This document shows positions 1-10,432 of a stretch of DNA of 64,000 bases, one piece after another (the first letter of the stretch is position 1; every line of letters starts with the position of its first letter). The notes under the pieces were generated by a model. That model was not told where the DNA came from and searched no databases. It was given only the letters and a program-made list of their open reading frames with translations. The position numbers and the translations under genes were made by a program. Location: contig JBCFYV010011172.1 in assembly GCA_039000515.1 (NCBI GenBank), positions 78,583,846 through 78,647,845 of the forward strand. Reading direction: 5' to 3'. The stretch is from Timema cristinae (lineage: Eukaryota; Arthropoda; Insecta; Phasmatodea; Timematidae).

Positions 1-110
1 TAGGAATGTTATATTTAGATGAAGTGTATCCGCATTTGTAAGGAGGGAGAGTGGAAAACCACTTAGTGAAAACCATCTTCAGTATACTTTACCGAGCCAC
101 CTCTAATTTA
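1..110 (-). mobile_element. SINE remnant
   Basis: Minus-oriented middle part of the common SINE body: CCGCATTTG, GAGAGTGGAAAACCA and the region before the B box. Truncated by the window edge. Confidence 0.5.
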
Positions 111-272
111 AATTATTAAGGCGTATTTTACTAGAACGTGTAAAAACAAATCCAACCATTTATTTTAGTAATCACAATAAAACTAATAGAGATAAGTTTA
201 GTTTATGCTCCTGAATCTGATTTAGGAAGTGGGGGATTCAATCCTGGTCTGGTAGAGTCTGTTCACCATAGA

Positions 273-907
273 TTTTTAACTGAATGACAGTTGAAAAACC
301 ATATGTTTAGGTTTTGAGTTGCCAACACTCATAAAAGATTACTATTTTGTTATAAATGAAGTTTTTTTTAAACTATTACGTGTTATATTTTACATTTAAG
401 ATAGCGTAAACTAAAGTTTTCTCACATTATTCCACTACCATTACTTTTAATCATTTCTTTTTATCCTATCCGAAACAATATTTTAAACACAATTAAAAGT
501 ACTTGTTCTTCGTTTTGGAATGTTATCGAAAATGTTCGAAATATTTAACTGAATAAAATATTTTTATCAACTACGTGGGTGTACCATTGTAAATAACTTG
601 TTTGCATTATGATCAATCACATTGTTTGAGTTCATCGGTCGCCATTTTGAAGCTGTATTTGTTGGAGCTTTTGGGAAAGTGTTGTGAATAATAATTTTTT
701 AAGTGGAATAAAACAATAAATAAGCTTTGTGCCCGACCTCAACTAAATATAAATATTATTGGCCTAAATTATTATGGTAAACTATCACATTCACATTCCC
801 ATCTGTTTTCATTACAGTTATCCAAAGCGACAGATGCCAACTGTAGGTGTAGGGATACATTAGGGACTATTTCTAGTAATTTGTTTTAGCAGTTGTCCAA
901 GTAAACT
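273..907 (-). mobile_element. miniature inverted-repeat element, copy 1
   Basis: The reverse complement aligns along its whole length with 20244-20985, by eye roughly 80-85 percent identical. Shared blocks include GTAATGAAAACAGATGG, AATTTAGGCCAAT and CCTAAACATATG. Its low end has a TGAATGACAGTTGAAAA terminus matching the better-kept terminal repeat of copy 2. No coding capacity. Confidence 0.75.
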
Positions 908-1084
908 AGGGTGGTGAATTTACTTTACACTTAGAGTGATTTTCCATCTTTTATCCAGGCAAATGATAGCGCACCTACTCACAACTTTACCCTCCTTATT
1001 CTTGGATTAGATACCTAGTCTAGGCTCTAGGTCAAAAATCACATGGTAATTATCGACTACAAACCCTTCCTGTTGTGCATACTT
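908..1084. other. unassigned spacer
   Basis: No feature seen. Confidence 0.4.
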
Positions 1085-1440
1085 AGATGGAAATATTTTC
1101 ACACTGCGGAATAGAAAATATGCTGCTTTAAAACCATTAAAACAATCCTCCATCCTCTTAGAATAATCTGTTGTGACCTTGTTAAAAACATGTATTTATT
1201 TTTGAGGAAGGATAGATCTTTATTTCTAACTACTTACTTTAATCTAAGAACTGAGACATTTGGCATCAAACATCCTTAAAAATAATCTAATTTTACCTTT
1301 ATGTATATTTAATTTAAAAGTTAATGTTTAGAGTACTCTAAGGACACGTTAAAACCTTTAAATCCATTTTGGCGTGAGTTATATTTTGAAATAACAAATG
1401 GCTTCCTAAATAAGCAGTATTTTTGGTCGTCTACAACCCA
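1085..1440 (+). repeat. diverged copy of the repeat at 35.8-36.0 kb
   Basis: The stretch from AACTGAGACATTT to ATATTTTGAAATA and CTTCCTAAATAA resembles 35810-36000 in order and spacing. Too diverged to define ends. Confidence 0.45.
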
Positions 1441-1544
1441 TCTCATCATTCCTCAAGCCCCTATGTACAATGACCCCTGCAGACCCCTATAGTTATTAGG
1501 CCAACGATCAGGGTTAACGACGTGGATGTCTCTCGGCCACTGAC

Positions 1545-1718
1545 CTGGTTGATGCTTGAGATGAGGAGGCTGGACCTAGGCACGGCGCTGTTGAGCACCT
1601 GGAAGGTGAGGTACCGGTCTTGGTTGCTCAGACCGAAACTTTGTACAATCCCTCCGGTGAGATCCTGCAGGGCACGAGTCGTGCAGCCCCCTGCAGGCTT
1701 TCGTAACAGCCGTACAGT
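1545..1718 (-). CDS. calpain-like gene, exon 4: start of PC2, one-base frameshift
   Basis: The acceptor is ATGCCTGCAG before ACTGTACGG; the donor is AACCAG followed by GTCAGT. Translation starts KLYGCYESLQG. After a one-base shift it continues GCTTRALQDLTGGIVQSF, GLSNQDRYLTFQVLNSAV and SSLLISSINQ. This matches the calpain AYAK.NGCYEAL.GG..... DFTGG block and the following helix. The break is in a run of five C (plus strand 1687-1691) where six would keep the frame. With that base the exon is one base plus 58 codons and ends in phase 0, as expected. A homopolymer miscount in the assembly is the simplest cause, but a real pseudogene mutation cannot be excluded. The 59-bp array begins at the acceptor and its unit resembles the first 28 bp of this exon. 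Downstream exons (catalytic His and Asn, C2-like and later domains) are off the window. Confidence 0.88.
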
Positions 1719-4650
1719 CTGCAGGCATAGGATACAAATACATCTCTGCCTGCAAGCTCTCATAATAATCGTACAACCTGCAGACATATGATACAAATAC
1801 ATCTCTGCCTGCAAGCTCTCATAATAATCGTACAACCTGCAGACATATGATACAAATACATCTCTGCCTGCAAGCTCTCATAATAATCGTACAACCTGCA
1901 GACATATGATACAAATACATCTCTGCCTACAAGCTCTCATAATAATCGTACAGTCTGCAGACATAGGATACAAATATATCTCTGCCTGCAAGTTCTCATA
2001 ATAATCGTACAACCTGCAGACATATGATACAAATACATCTCTGCCTGCAAGCTCTCATAATAATCGTACAACCTGCAGACATATGATACAAATACATCTC
2101 TGCCTACAAGCTCTCATAATAATCGTACAACCTGCAGACATATGATACAAATACATCTCTGCCTGCAAGCTCTCATAATAATCGTACAACCTGCAGACAT
2201 ATGATACAAATACATCTCTGCCTCAAGCTCTCATAATAATCGTACAGTCTGCAGGACATAGGATACAAAATACATCTCTGCCTGCAAGCTCTCATAATAA
2301 TCGTACAACCTGCAGACATATGATACAAATACATCTCTGCCTGCAAGCTCTCATAATAATCGTACAACCTGCAGACATATGATACAAATACATCTCTGCC
2401 TGCAAGCTCTCATAATAATCGTACAACCTGCAGACATATGATACAAATACATCTCTGCCTGCAAGCTCTCATAATAATCGTACACCTGCAGGCATATGAT
2501 ACAAATACATCTCTGCCTGCAAGCTCTCATAATAATCGTACAGCCTGCAGACATAGGATACAAATACATCTCTGCCTGCAAGCTCTCATAATAATCGTAC
2601 AGCCTGCAGGCATATGATACAAATACATCTCTGCCTGCAAGCTCTCATAATAATCGTACAGCCTGCAGGCATATGATACAAATACATCTCTGCCTGCAAG
2701 CTCTCATAATAATCGTACAGCCTGCAGACATGGATACAAATATATCTCTGCCTGCAAGCTCTCATAATAATCGTACAGCCTGCGGGCATATGATACAAAT
2801 ATATCTCTGCCTGCAAGCTCTCATAATAATCGTACAGCTGCAGACAGGATACAAATACATCTCTGCCTGCAAGCTCTCATAATAATCGTACAACCTGCAG
2901 ACATATGATACAAATACATCTCTGCCTGCAAGCTCTCATAATAATCGTACAACCTGCAGACATAGGATACAAATACATCTCTGCCTGCAAGTTCTCATAA
3001 TAATCGTACAACCTGCAGGCATATGATACAAATACATCTCTGCCTGCAAGCTCTCATAATAATCGTACAGCCTGCAGATATGGATACAAATACATCTCTG
3101 CCTGCAAGCTCTCATAATAATCGTACAACCTGCAGACATATGATACAAATACATCTCTGCCTGCAAGCTCTCATAATAATCGTACAACCTGCAGACAGGA
3201 TACAAATACATCTCTGCCTGCAAGCTCTCATAATAATCGTACAACCTGCAGACATATGATACAAATACATCTCTGCCTGCAAGCTCTCATAATAATCGTA
3301 CAACCTGCAGCATATGATACAAATACATCTACTGCCTGCAAGCTCTCATAATAATCGTACAACCTGCAGGCAAGATACAAATAATCTCTGCCTGCAGCTT
3401 CATATAATCGTACATCCTGCAGCAAGATACAAATAATCTCTGCCTGCAAGCTCTCATAATAATCGTACAACTGCAGACATAGATACAAATACATCTCTGC
3501 TGCAAGCTCTCATAATAATCGTACACCTGCAGCATATGATACAAATACATCTCTGCTGCAAGTCTCATAATAATGTAAACCTGCAGCTATGATACAAATA
3601 CATCTCTGCCTGCAAGTCTATAATAATCGTACAACTGCAGACATAGATACAAATACATCTCTGCCTGCAAGCTCTCATAATAATCGTACACCTGCAGACA
3701 GGATACAAATACATCTCTGCCTGCAAGCTCTCATAATATCGTACAGCTGCAGGCATATGATACAAATACATCTCTGCCTGCAAGCTCTCATAATAATCGT
3801 ACACCGCAGCAAGATACAAATAATCTCTGCTGCAAGTCTCATATAATCGTACAACTGCAGCAATGATACAAATACATCTCTGCCTGCAAGCTCTCATAAT
3901 AATCGTACACTGCAGACAGGATACAAATACATCTCTGCCTGCAAGCTCTATAATAATCGTACAACCTGCAGACATATGATACAAATACATCTCTGCCTGC
4001 AAGCTCTCATAATAATCGTACAACCTGCAGAATGATACAAATACATCTCTGCCTGCAAGCTCTCATAATAATCGTACAGCTGCAGCATAGGATACAAATA
4101 CATCTCTGCCTGCAAGCTCTCATAATAATCGTACAGCCTGCAGGCATATGATACAAATACATCTCTGCCTGCAAGCTCTCATAATAATCGTACAACCTGC
4201 AGACAGGATACAAATACATCTCTGCCTGCAAGCTCTCATAATAATCGTACAGCCTGCAGACATATGATACAAATACATCTCTGCCTGCAAGCTTCATAAT
4301 AATCGTACAACCTGCAGACAGATCAAATACATCTCTGCTGCAAGCTTCATAATAATCGTACAACCTGCAGCATATGATACAAATACATCTCTGCCTCAAG
4401 CTCTCATAATAATCGTACACCGCAGGCATATGATACAAATACATCTCTGCCTGCAAGCTCTCATAATAATCGTACAACCTGCAGACATGATACAAATACA
4501 TCTCTGCTGCAAGCTCTCATAATAATCGTACAGTCTGCAGCATTGATACAAATACATCTCTGCCTGCAAGCTCTCATAATAATCGTACAGCCTGCAGAAT
4601 ATTTAAAATACATCTCTGCATGCAGTACACTCGTATCAACCATACAATAT
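1691..4650 (-). repeat. 59-bp minisatellite, about 49 copies, derived from the exon 4 splice acceptor
   Basis: Unit on the plus strand begins GATACAAATACATCTCTGCC and is 59 bp (for example 1731 to 1790). Read on the gene strand, each unit holds a TCTGCAG acceptor followed by YTGTACGATTATTATGAGAG. This aligns with the true acceptor CCTGCAG and exon start CTGTACGGCTGTTACGAAAG. Over 28 aligned bases the consensus differs at about six, all transitions. Units between 1731 and 3300 are nearly uniform; from 3300 to 4560 many have single-base deletions. The last unit decays near 4600-4650. All long open frames here are repeat translations and not genes. Confidence 0.96.
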
Positions 4651-5039
4651 AAAAGAATATACAAATGTATATTTTTGTAGCATATAATATCGTAGCAAAT
4701 GAACACACTACAATTAGAGGAGTATACATGAATATACATCTGAAATATCACATTTTTATTATAATATCGTACAGTGGCAATGTTTCGTACTTATCAGCTA
4801 AATTGAATAAAAAATATGAGCTATAGTACTGTTGAACACAAAGTACGTATAAAAATTTAACAACTAGAAATCACAAAAACTTGTAATTTTAAATAAATCT
4901 GATTTTTCAACAATCATTTAAGTACAAACGCATGCGTAGGCGAGATACTATAATTTTTTTTCGCTGCATCTCGGTACCTGTTCGGGTTGTACTTATGGAT
5001 ATACATTATTATAATATCCACTTCTAAGATAACAGGGAA
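4651..5039. other. AT-rich intron sequence
   Basis: No gene or clear repeat seen after the end of the 59-bp array. Confidence 0.5.
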
Positions 5040-5245
5040 AGGCATCAGCCTTATCTGGTTAGGTTTTCTGGAGACGGAAAAGGTGAAGTTCGAGTCCCGA
5101 CTCATGTGCTTTTTTTCATGAATAGTTTCCCATTCGACCTCCAAGCAAATGCGGATATATTTCCTCTAAATTATATATTTCTAACCCTGGTCCACTAGCG
5201 TAGTTATATGCGGATAGCCCGCACGGGTGAAAAGTGGTGAAAATA
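5040..5245 (+). mobile_element. SINE remnant
   Basis: A B-box-like AAGTTCGAGTCCCGACTC is followed by AGTTTCCCATTCGACCTCC, GCAAATGCGGATATATTTCC and a decayed tail CCCGCACGGGTGAAAAGTGG in the order typical of the window's SINEs. Confidence 0.6.
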
Positions 5246-5666
5246 ATATTAACAATAATAGTAAAAAGTGTTTTTGTTTTTGTATACGCAAATCAATTTA
5301 CTAACTGATAAAATGGTGTAAGACATGTAATATAGATCCTTATTTATGTAGCAAAGAGGTTGTATATTTCTTTTATAAGAACATTTGTTTTTGTGCCTTA
5401 GGAGAGATCGTAAAAGATGTGTATGGAAGCATAATGAACTCATTTTAGAACTCGTATTAAATTAGAATATTATTATCTAACGTTTTGCGCAAGTCTGCAC
5501 GTGCGTTCGCTAGGTCTCCTCCACTTTCCTCCACGGCAGGACGTACGTGATATGTTCCAACACACACGATAATATGTATCATCAGCCGTTATCACAATCA
5601 TCTACCTAACCCTCACGCGGCCGTTCTTAAGTACGGCACGAACTGTAGTGTGTATGTGTGAAGAGC
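5246..5666. other. intron sequence turning GC-richer after 5480
   Basis: AT-rich to about 5480, then a more GC-rich patch with several CpGs. No reading frame or known element was recognised. Confidence 0.4.
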
Positions 5667-5700
5667 CGTATCGACACCCGAGATTGTCGGGGCCGATACG
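5667..5700. other. strong hairpin in a CpG-rich patch
   Basis: CGTATCG at 5667-5673 pairs with CGATACG at 5694-5700, with an inner CCCGA/TCGGG stem around a short loop, followed by CCTTTTT. It lies in a 5.48-5.83 kb patch that is much more GC-rich than its surroundings. Function unknown. Confidence 0.55.
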
Positions 5701-6040
5701 CCTTTTTCAGACCCGGAGGATTCTTGGTTATTACACACCTCTCTTACACTTCTTGCTGTGGTTGTTCCTGTAATGAGTGACCAGTCGACTCCTCGAATGG
5801 CCGCCGCGGCATTTACCCCGTCTCGTGAAAGAGTTAATTTAAAAAAAAAAATCTTTGTGAAGAGGCTTGTAGCTCAAAATGCATTGCATGCCACTTTTTA
5901 TGGGGCGATGATTTGATACTTAATTTAGTATATAAACTTGTAATGAAATAATAATGAAAACTATCACGAAATAGCCACTACGAAATACACGACGCGCATT
6001 CACATGGTCTTTGTCTTCACCCAGGTTTCGTTAGTAGCTA
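5701..6040. other. remainder of the CpG-rich patch and AT-rich spacer
   Basis: CpG-rich to about 5830, then AT-rich. No gene recognised. Confidence 0.4.
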
Positions 6041-6103
6041 GTGTTAGTGTAATTAGTACATAAGCGTACAATCCGAACGGGTAGTGAAGACGCGGTGCTA
6101 AAA
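6041..6103 (+). mobile_element. 5'-truncated SINE 3' tail
   Basis: Ends with TAATTAGTACATAAGCGTAC, CCGAACGGGTAGTGAAGACG and CGGTGCTA, the shared SINE 3' tail. No head is present. Confidence 0.65.
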
Positions 6104-6544
6104 GAAATTGCTAATGTAAAGAAACTTGTAGATTGCATGCGTTTATATTTAAACTTCTCTGAAAACTGTGACCTACGCTTCAACCAAATTGCGCCCAAGT
6201 TTCTATGATAGCTACGTGTTTTGTTAACATTTGCTGATTTTTAGGTAATAATGGACATGTACTTAATTAAGTACGGAAATATTGTTCATGTGTGCGGGCC
6301 TTTACTCTTCAAGCAGGAACTCTGATCGTGATCTTCGTCAGTATGGACGCTGATTACACCTGCATACAGGCCCAGATGTTGACTTTCTTGTTCATACCAA
6401 CTATAAACTTTGAAACTTAAAATAAAACAACCCTTGACATTATAAAGATGAGTATGGAGTCTTCCACAAGCGATTCCTTGGATACAGATTCCTTACCACG
6501 CCCCGTTTCTTACTGCCCATCCGCATTAACCTCACGCTTTTACT

Positions 6545-7672
6545 AATGAGGTAGAGGATTAGAAAGATTGAATATAGATATTGACCAGAAGAAGGTATGG
6601 ATATCGGAAAGACTTGGTAATGGTATTATAGATGTTGAGAAGGAATATGATAGCGTGGATAGAAATAAAGTTTGAAAAACGATGGAGGAGGACGAAGTGG
6701 AAAGATAAGTTGTAATGAGAGTGAAAAGCATGTATGAAGATAACAGGAGTTGTGTTAAGACGGAGAATAGAAAGACGGAGTGGTTCCAAATAAAAAATGG
6801 AGTGAAGCAGGAAGTGGCCTTTCACTATTACTATTTTAATGGTAATGGAAATGGTCATGAACAAAGTGACAGGAAAACTCGGGGAGGATGATGACTTGAT
6901 GGAATGGGGGGAGAAGGTAGAGGAAATACAGGAGAAACTACAAGAATGGACTGTGGAAGTGAAAAAGTGTGGAATGAAATTTAGTATGGCAAAGTGTGAA
7001 GTGACGAAAGTGAAAAAGAAGAGGATAAGGCCTAGTAAAGCTATAAGGTTGAATTTAGTAGAGCAGAGAAAAGTACAGAACGTAAAATATCTTGGAAGCG
7101 TGATTGAGGCGAAAGGGAAAAATAGAAAGGATGTAATGACAAGGGGACAGCAGGGAGAGTTGTTCTATAGGTATGTAAGAGACCTGCTATGGAGAATAAA
7201 AATGCCCTTGTGAAAGGAAGTGTTGTACAGGGCGTAATTTGTACTCAGTGCCACATATGCAGCAGAAACATGGACAATGCATGTGAGAGAGACTAGGAAA
7301 GTAAGGCCATGGAAATGAAGTTTGTGAGGATCATGTTAGCTGTCACAAGGAGAAACAAAATTAGGAATGAAGTTATCGGGAAAGAGTGGGAGTACAGGGA
7401 GTACATAAGATAATAGAGGAAGCAAGACTGAGATGGTATGGTCATTAATGAGGATGGAAAAGAAAGGATGCCCAAGAAAATGTTGGAAATAAAATATGTA
7501 GGAGAAAGACCAAAAGGAAGGCCAAGAAAAATATGGGAGGAATAGATAACAGAAAGTGTTCAAGTGAGAGGAGAAGAATGGATAGAGGTGGAAGGATGGA
7601 GGAAGATAGAGGCATTTTACTAAAGTACCCGGCCACAGGCTGGAAACAATTGATGATGATGATGATTAACAG
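6545..7672 (+). pseudogene. decayed non-LTR retrotransposon, reverse transcriptase C-terminal half
   Basis: With frameshifts and stops the plus strand reads EKEYDSVDRNKV, then MYEDNRSCVKTENRKTEWFQ and IKNGVKQ, the central reverse transcriptase region of RTE/CR1-like elements. The longest frame (6839-7213) has EDDDLMEWGEKVEEIQ, where active elements have YADD, then KCGMKFSMAKCEVT and NVKYLGS. The usual C-terminal RWYGH.. R ..GRPRK.W segment follows at 7430-7540. The element ends at CCGGCCACAGGCTGG and a short (GAT)n tail. The start is 5'-truncated. It is inactive: stops break the frame and the catalytic motif is degenerate. The clade assignment is tentative. Confidence 0.8.
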
Positions 7673-7985
7673 AAACATTTGTTTCTATTTGAAAAACTTT
7701 AAATAAAAGGAAACCTTTAAAATAAGACTTTCCTAAGCTACTATTTGTTTTTTAGTTTGTTGGTTTAAATTGTTTTAAAAGGCTTTACAATTTTACACGT
7801 TGCTAGAAAGTAATTTTAAAAGGGTTCGTAGAAGACAGTAAGGCGACAGTCAATTCATATAACATGATCTGTGGGCTAATTTAGCCTTCTTCCACCCCCC
7901 ACCCCTCCTCTTATTGGGATAGGGCGACGTGTTTACAAACAACTTTATTTATTATACAGGCATTTAAAAAAGTTTTTAAGGTATT
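7673..7985. other. intron sequence without recognised features
   Basis: AT-rich apart from a short C-rich tract near 7890. Nothing supported. Confidence 0.4.
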
Positions 7986-7989
7986 TATA

Positions 7990-8245
7990 TATTTTTATTA
8001 GATCAATGAACATCGATCCGGTTCGTAGCTCGCAATAGACTACTGAAATGCCAGCGATTAGGAGGTCAGGGTTTGAATCCCGGCTTGGTTATACTAAGGG
8101 TGGATTTTATTATCTGGGTCCCCTCCAAGTGAATTCTGGTACAATTAGTAAAAACTATACCTTCCATAGCTCCAAACCTATTAGTGTAAATATCCGACTA
8201 TTTTAGAAGAGTAGTAAGAAGGGGATCACGTAAAAAAAAAAGATA
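7990..8245 (+). mobile_element. SINE remnant
   Basis: Decayed head, B box GTTTGAATCCCGGC, body CCCCTCCAAGTGAATTC and tail AAGAGTAGTAAGAAGGGGAT then poly-A. Confidence 0.6.
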
Positions 8246-8497
8246 GGTGTATTTATTGCAATGTAAATAATTTCAATTTTCATTATTAGTTAAAAGAGTA
8301 TGTTAAAATATTACCAGTGACACTAAAAGTAATAGTAAATTATACACATGTTTAATGTAATTTAACCTAAGCCAACAACTAACACTATACAACCAACCGT
8401 AGGTAGTTGCGCCTGAAATCGAACCGGTAATAATGCTACACTGATGGGTTGTTCATGAATGTACTAATGGTATAAAAGCATGATTGTTGTCTCTTAC
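8246..8497. other. intron sequence downstream of exon 3
   Basis: No feature seen apart from the donor at 8492-8497. Confidence 0.4.
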
Positions 8498-8638
8498 TTG
8501 GCATACGCTTTTTCCAGTAACGCCGCCCAGAACTCCGTGGGGTTGGTGGAGTGAAGGTAGATGAGCCGCCCCTTGTAGGTCGGCAACCTGTCGTCCACAA
8601 ACACGTCGCGCCACTCGCCAAAATGCCAGAAGCGAAAC
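8498..8638 (-). CDS. calpain-like gene, exon 3: end of PC1
   Basis: The acceptor is ACTGATCAG; the donor GTAAGA follows GCCAA. The exon is one base, 46 codons and two bases (141 bp). The translation begins [20 protein letters not shown] and then reads [23 protein letters not shown]. This is the highly conserved calpain block F.FW.FGEW..V..DD.LPT ... [12 protein letters not shown]. The Glu before FW, a ligand of the second calcium site in mammalian calpains, is present. The incoming phase completes the Arg codon begun in exon 2. The outgoing AA completes a Lys codon with the first base of exon 4. The exon is intact. Confidence 0.95.
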
Positions 8639-8738
8639 CTGATCAGTTGACCAGACCAAACACTTAGAACATTACATCGTCCATTGCATTGATTCCGCCT
8701 CTCACTATACATAATACCCAATATTTATTACTTACTTC

Positions 8739-8940
8739 ACGGGTCACTAATATGTGGGCTGTATATGGGTCGTTACACCACGGGTCACTAAATTGGGAGG
8801 CATATATGGGTCGATATATCATGGGTCATTCAAATATGGACCACATATAGGTCGTTGTATCATGAGTAACTCAACTGTGGACCGTATATAGGTCGTTATA
8901 TCATGGACCACTAAAATAAGTCAATTATGGGGCGTTAAAA
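8739..8940. repeat. about 42-bp tandem repeat, five diverged copies
   Basis: Copies begin CACGGGTCACTAA, CACGGGTCACTAA, CATGGGTCATTCA, CATGAGTAACTCA and CATGGACCACTAA, and carry TATATGGGTCGTTA-type ends. It starts about 100 bp upstream (in gene sense) of exon 3. Confidence 0.85.
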
Positions 8941-9489
8941 ATTGTTCACTCATTTATCTCCCTTAGGTTTGATAAATTGATAGCTCAAGGCTCTGATAAC
9001 TAGTATTATCTATATTCACTTTCTTTATCGTGATCCCTTGGTTTAAACATTTCAGTAGACCTAATAATGATGCTTCTCACTCTACTAATCATATTACCCT
9101 TGGTTATATAGTTCAAGTCACTAATGGCCAAAGCTTGTACTAAAATGTAAGTGTAAATGTATAATAATAAAATAAGTTTTAAATGTACCACCTAATAAAA
9201 TGTAAAACCGATGATATTATTTAAATTTAAGAACCCAGAGTAGTTTTCCTCAGAATTGAAACTGTAAGTGAACACCCGGAATTAGGGGCTATAAATGGAC
9301 TAAACCAGTCACCCGTCCCAAGCCTAACTTTAATTAGAGGCTGTAAAGCAATAAATGTAATGGCTGTCAAAATTAACAGACCACAAAACACCCGACTATT
9401 TTAGAAAAACAAGTGGAAACCTTTTAATAGAGTACACGTTCGAGTAAAAATAAATTGTGGAGCTACCAAATATTGGGTGTTAAAGGAGG
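8941..9489. other. intron sequence without recognised features
   Basis: AT-rich. The 61-codon frame at 9006-9191 (minus) has no recognisable domain. Confidence 0.4.
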
Positions 9490-10432
9490 ACGAATACAGG
9501 TCAAGATAACCCAGGCTACATTCGGTCTCCTCTCACGAAGGAGTGCTCAGGGAGAATGAATGCAGGTCAAGAGAGCTCAGGTTACATTCTGCCTGTCCTC
9601 GCGAAGGAGTGCTCAGGGAGGATGAATGCAGGCCAAGAGAGCCCAGGTTACATTCTGTTGTCCTCGCGAAGGAGTGCTCAGGGAGGAGGAATGCATGTCA
9701 AGAGAGCTCAGGCTATATTCGGTCTCCCTCATGAAGGAGTGCTCAGGGAGGATGAATGCAGGCCAAGAGAGCCCAGGTTACATTCTGCCTGTCCTCGCGA
9801 AGGAGTGCTCAGGGAGGATGAATGCAGGCCAAGAGAGCCCAGGTTACATTCTGCCTGTCCTCGCGAAGGAGTGCTCAGGGAGGATGAATGCAGGCCAAGA
9901 GAGCCCAGGTTACATTCTGTCTGTCCTCGTGAAGGAGTGCTCAGGGAGGAGGAATGCATGTCAAGAGAGCTCAGGTATATTCGGTCTCCCTCATGAAGGA
10001 GTGCTCAGGGAGGATGAATGCAGGCCAAGAGAGCCCAGGTTACATTCTGCCTGTCCTCGCGAAGGAGTGATCAGGGGGATGAATGCAGGTCAAGGAAGCC
10101 CAGGTTACATTCTGCCTGTCCTCTCGAAGGAGTGCTCAGGGAGGATGAATGCAGGTCAAGGGAGCCCAGGTTACATTATGCCTGTCCTCTCGAAGGAGTG
10201 CTCAGGGAGGATGAATGCAGGTCAAGAGAGCCCAGGTTACATTCTGTCTGTCCTCTCGAAGGAGTGCTCAGGGAGGAGGAATGCAGGTAAAGAGAGCTCA
10301 GGTTACATTCTGTCTGTCCTCTCGAAGGAGTGCTCAGGGAGGAGGAATGCAGGTCAAGAGAGCTCAGGTTACATTTTGTCTGTCCTCGCGAAGGAGTGCT
10401 CAGGGAGGATGAATGCAGGTCAAGGAAACCTA
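9490..10432 (+). repeat. 66-bp minisatellite, about 14 copies, open in several frames
   Basis: Unit of 66 bp: CTCAGGGAGGATGAATGCAG, then GTCAAGAGAGCCCAGGTTAC, then ATTCTGCCTGTCCTCGCGAA and GGAGTG. Because 66 is divisible by three, a 275-codon frame (9626-10453) stays open with a 22-residue repeat containing ECSGRMNAGQESPGYIL. Other forward frames and one reverse frame are also open. No start context, splice sites or domain support a protein, so I call it a repeat. Homologous to the array at 23795-25125. Confidence 0.95.

Larger units (their letters stand above)
1719..8497 (-). other. calpain-like gene intron between exons 3 and 4
   Basis: About 6.8 kb, phase 2 (AA|A Lys codon). Its 3' end, next to the acceptor, is entirely the 59-bp array; the 5' part holds SINE and LINE remnants. 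The junction reads [16 protein letters not shown], the usual calpain sequence. Confidence 0.87.

Noticed and set aside
1461..4751. Series of open frames of 60-164 codons on both strands (MYDYYESLQAEMYLY-type)
   Set aside because: They are translations of the 59-bp array shifting frame at each unit. Only the part below 1718 is real exon.
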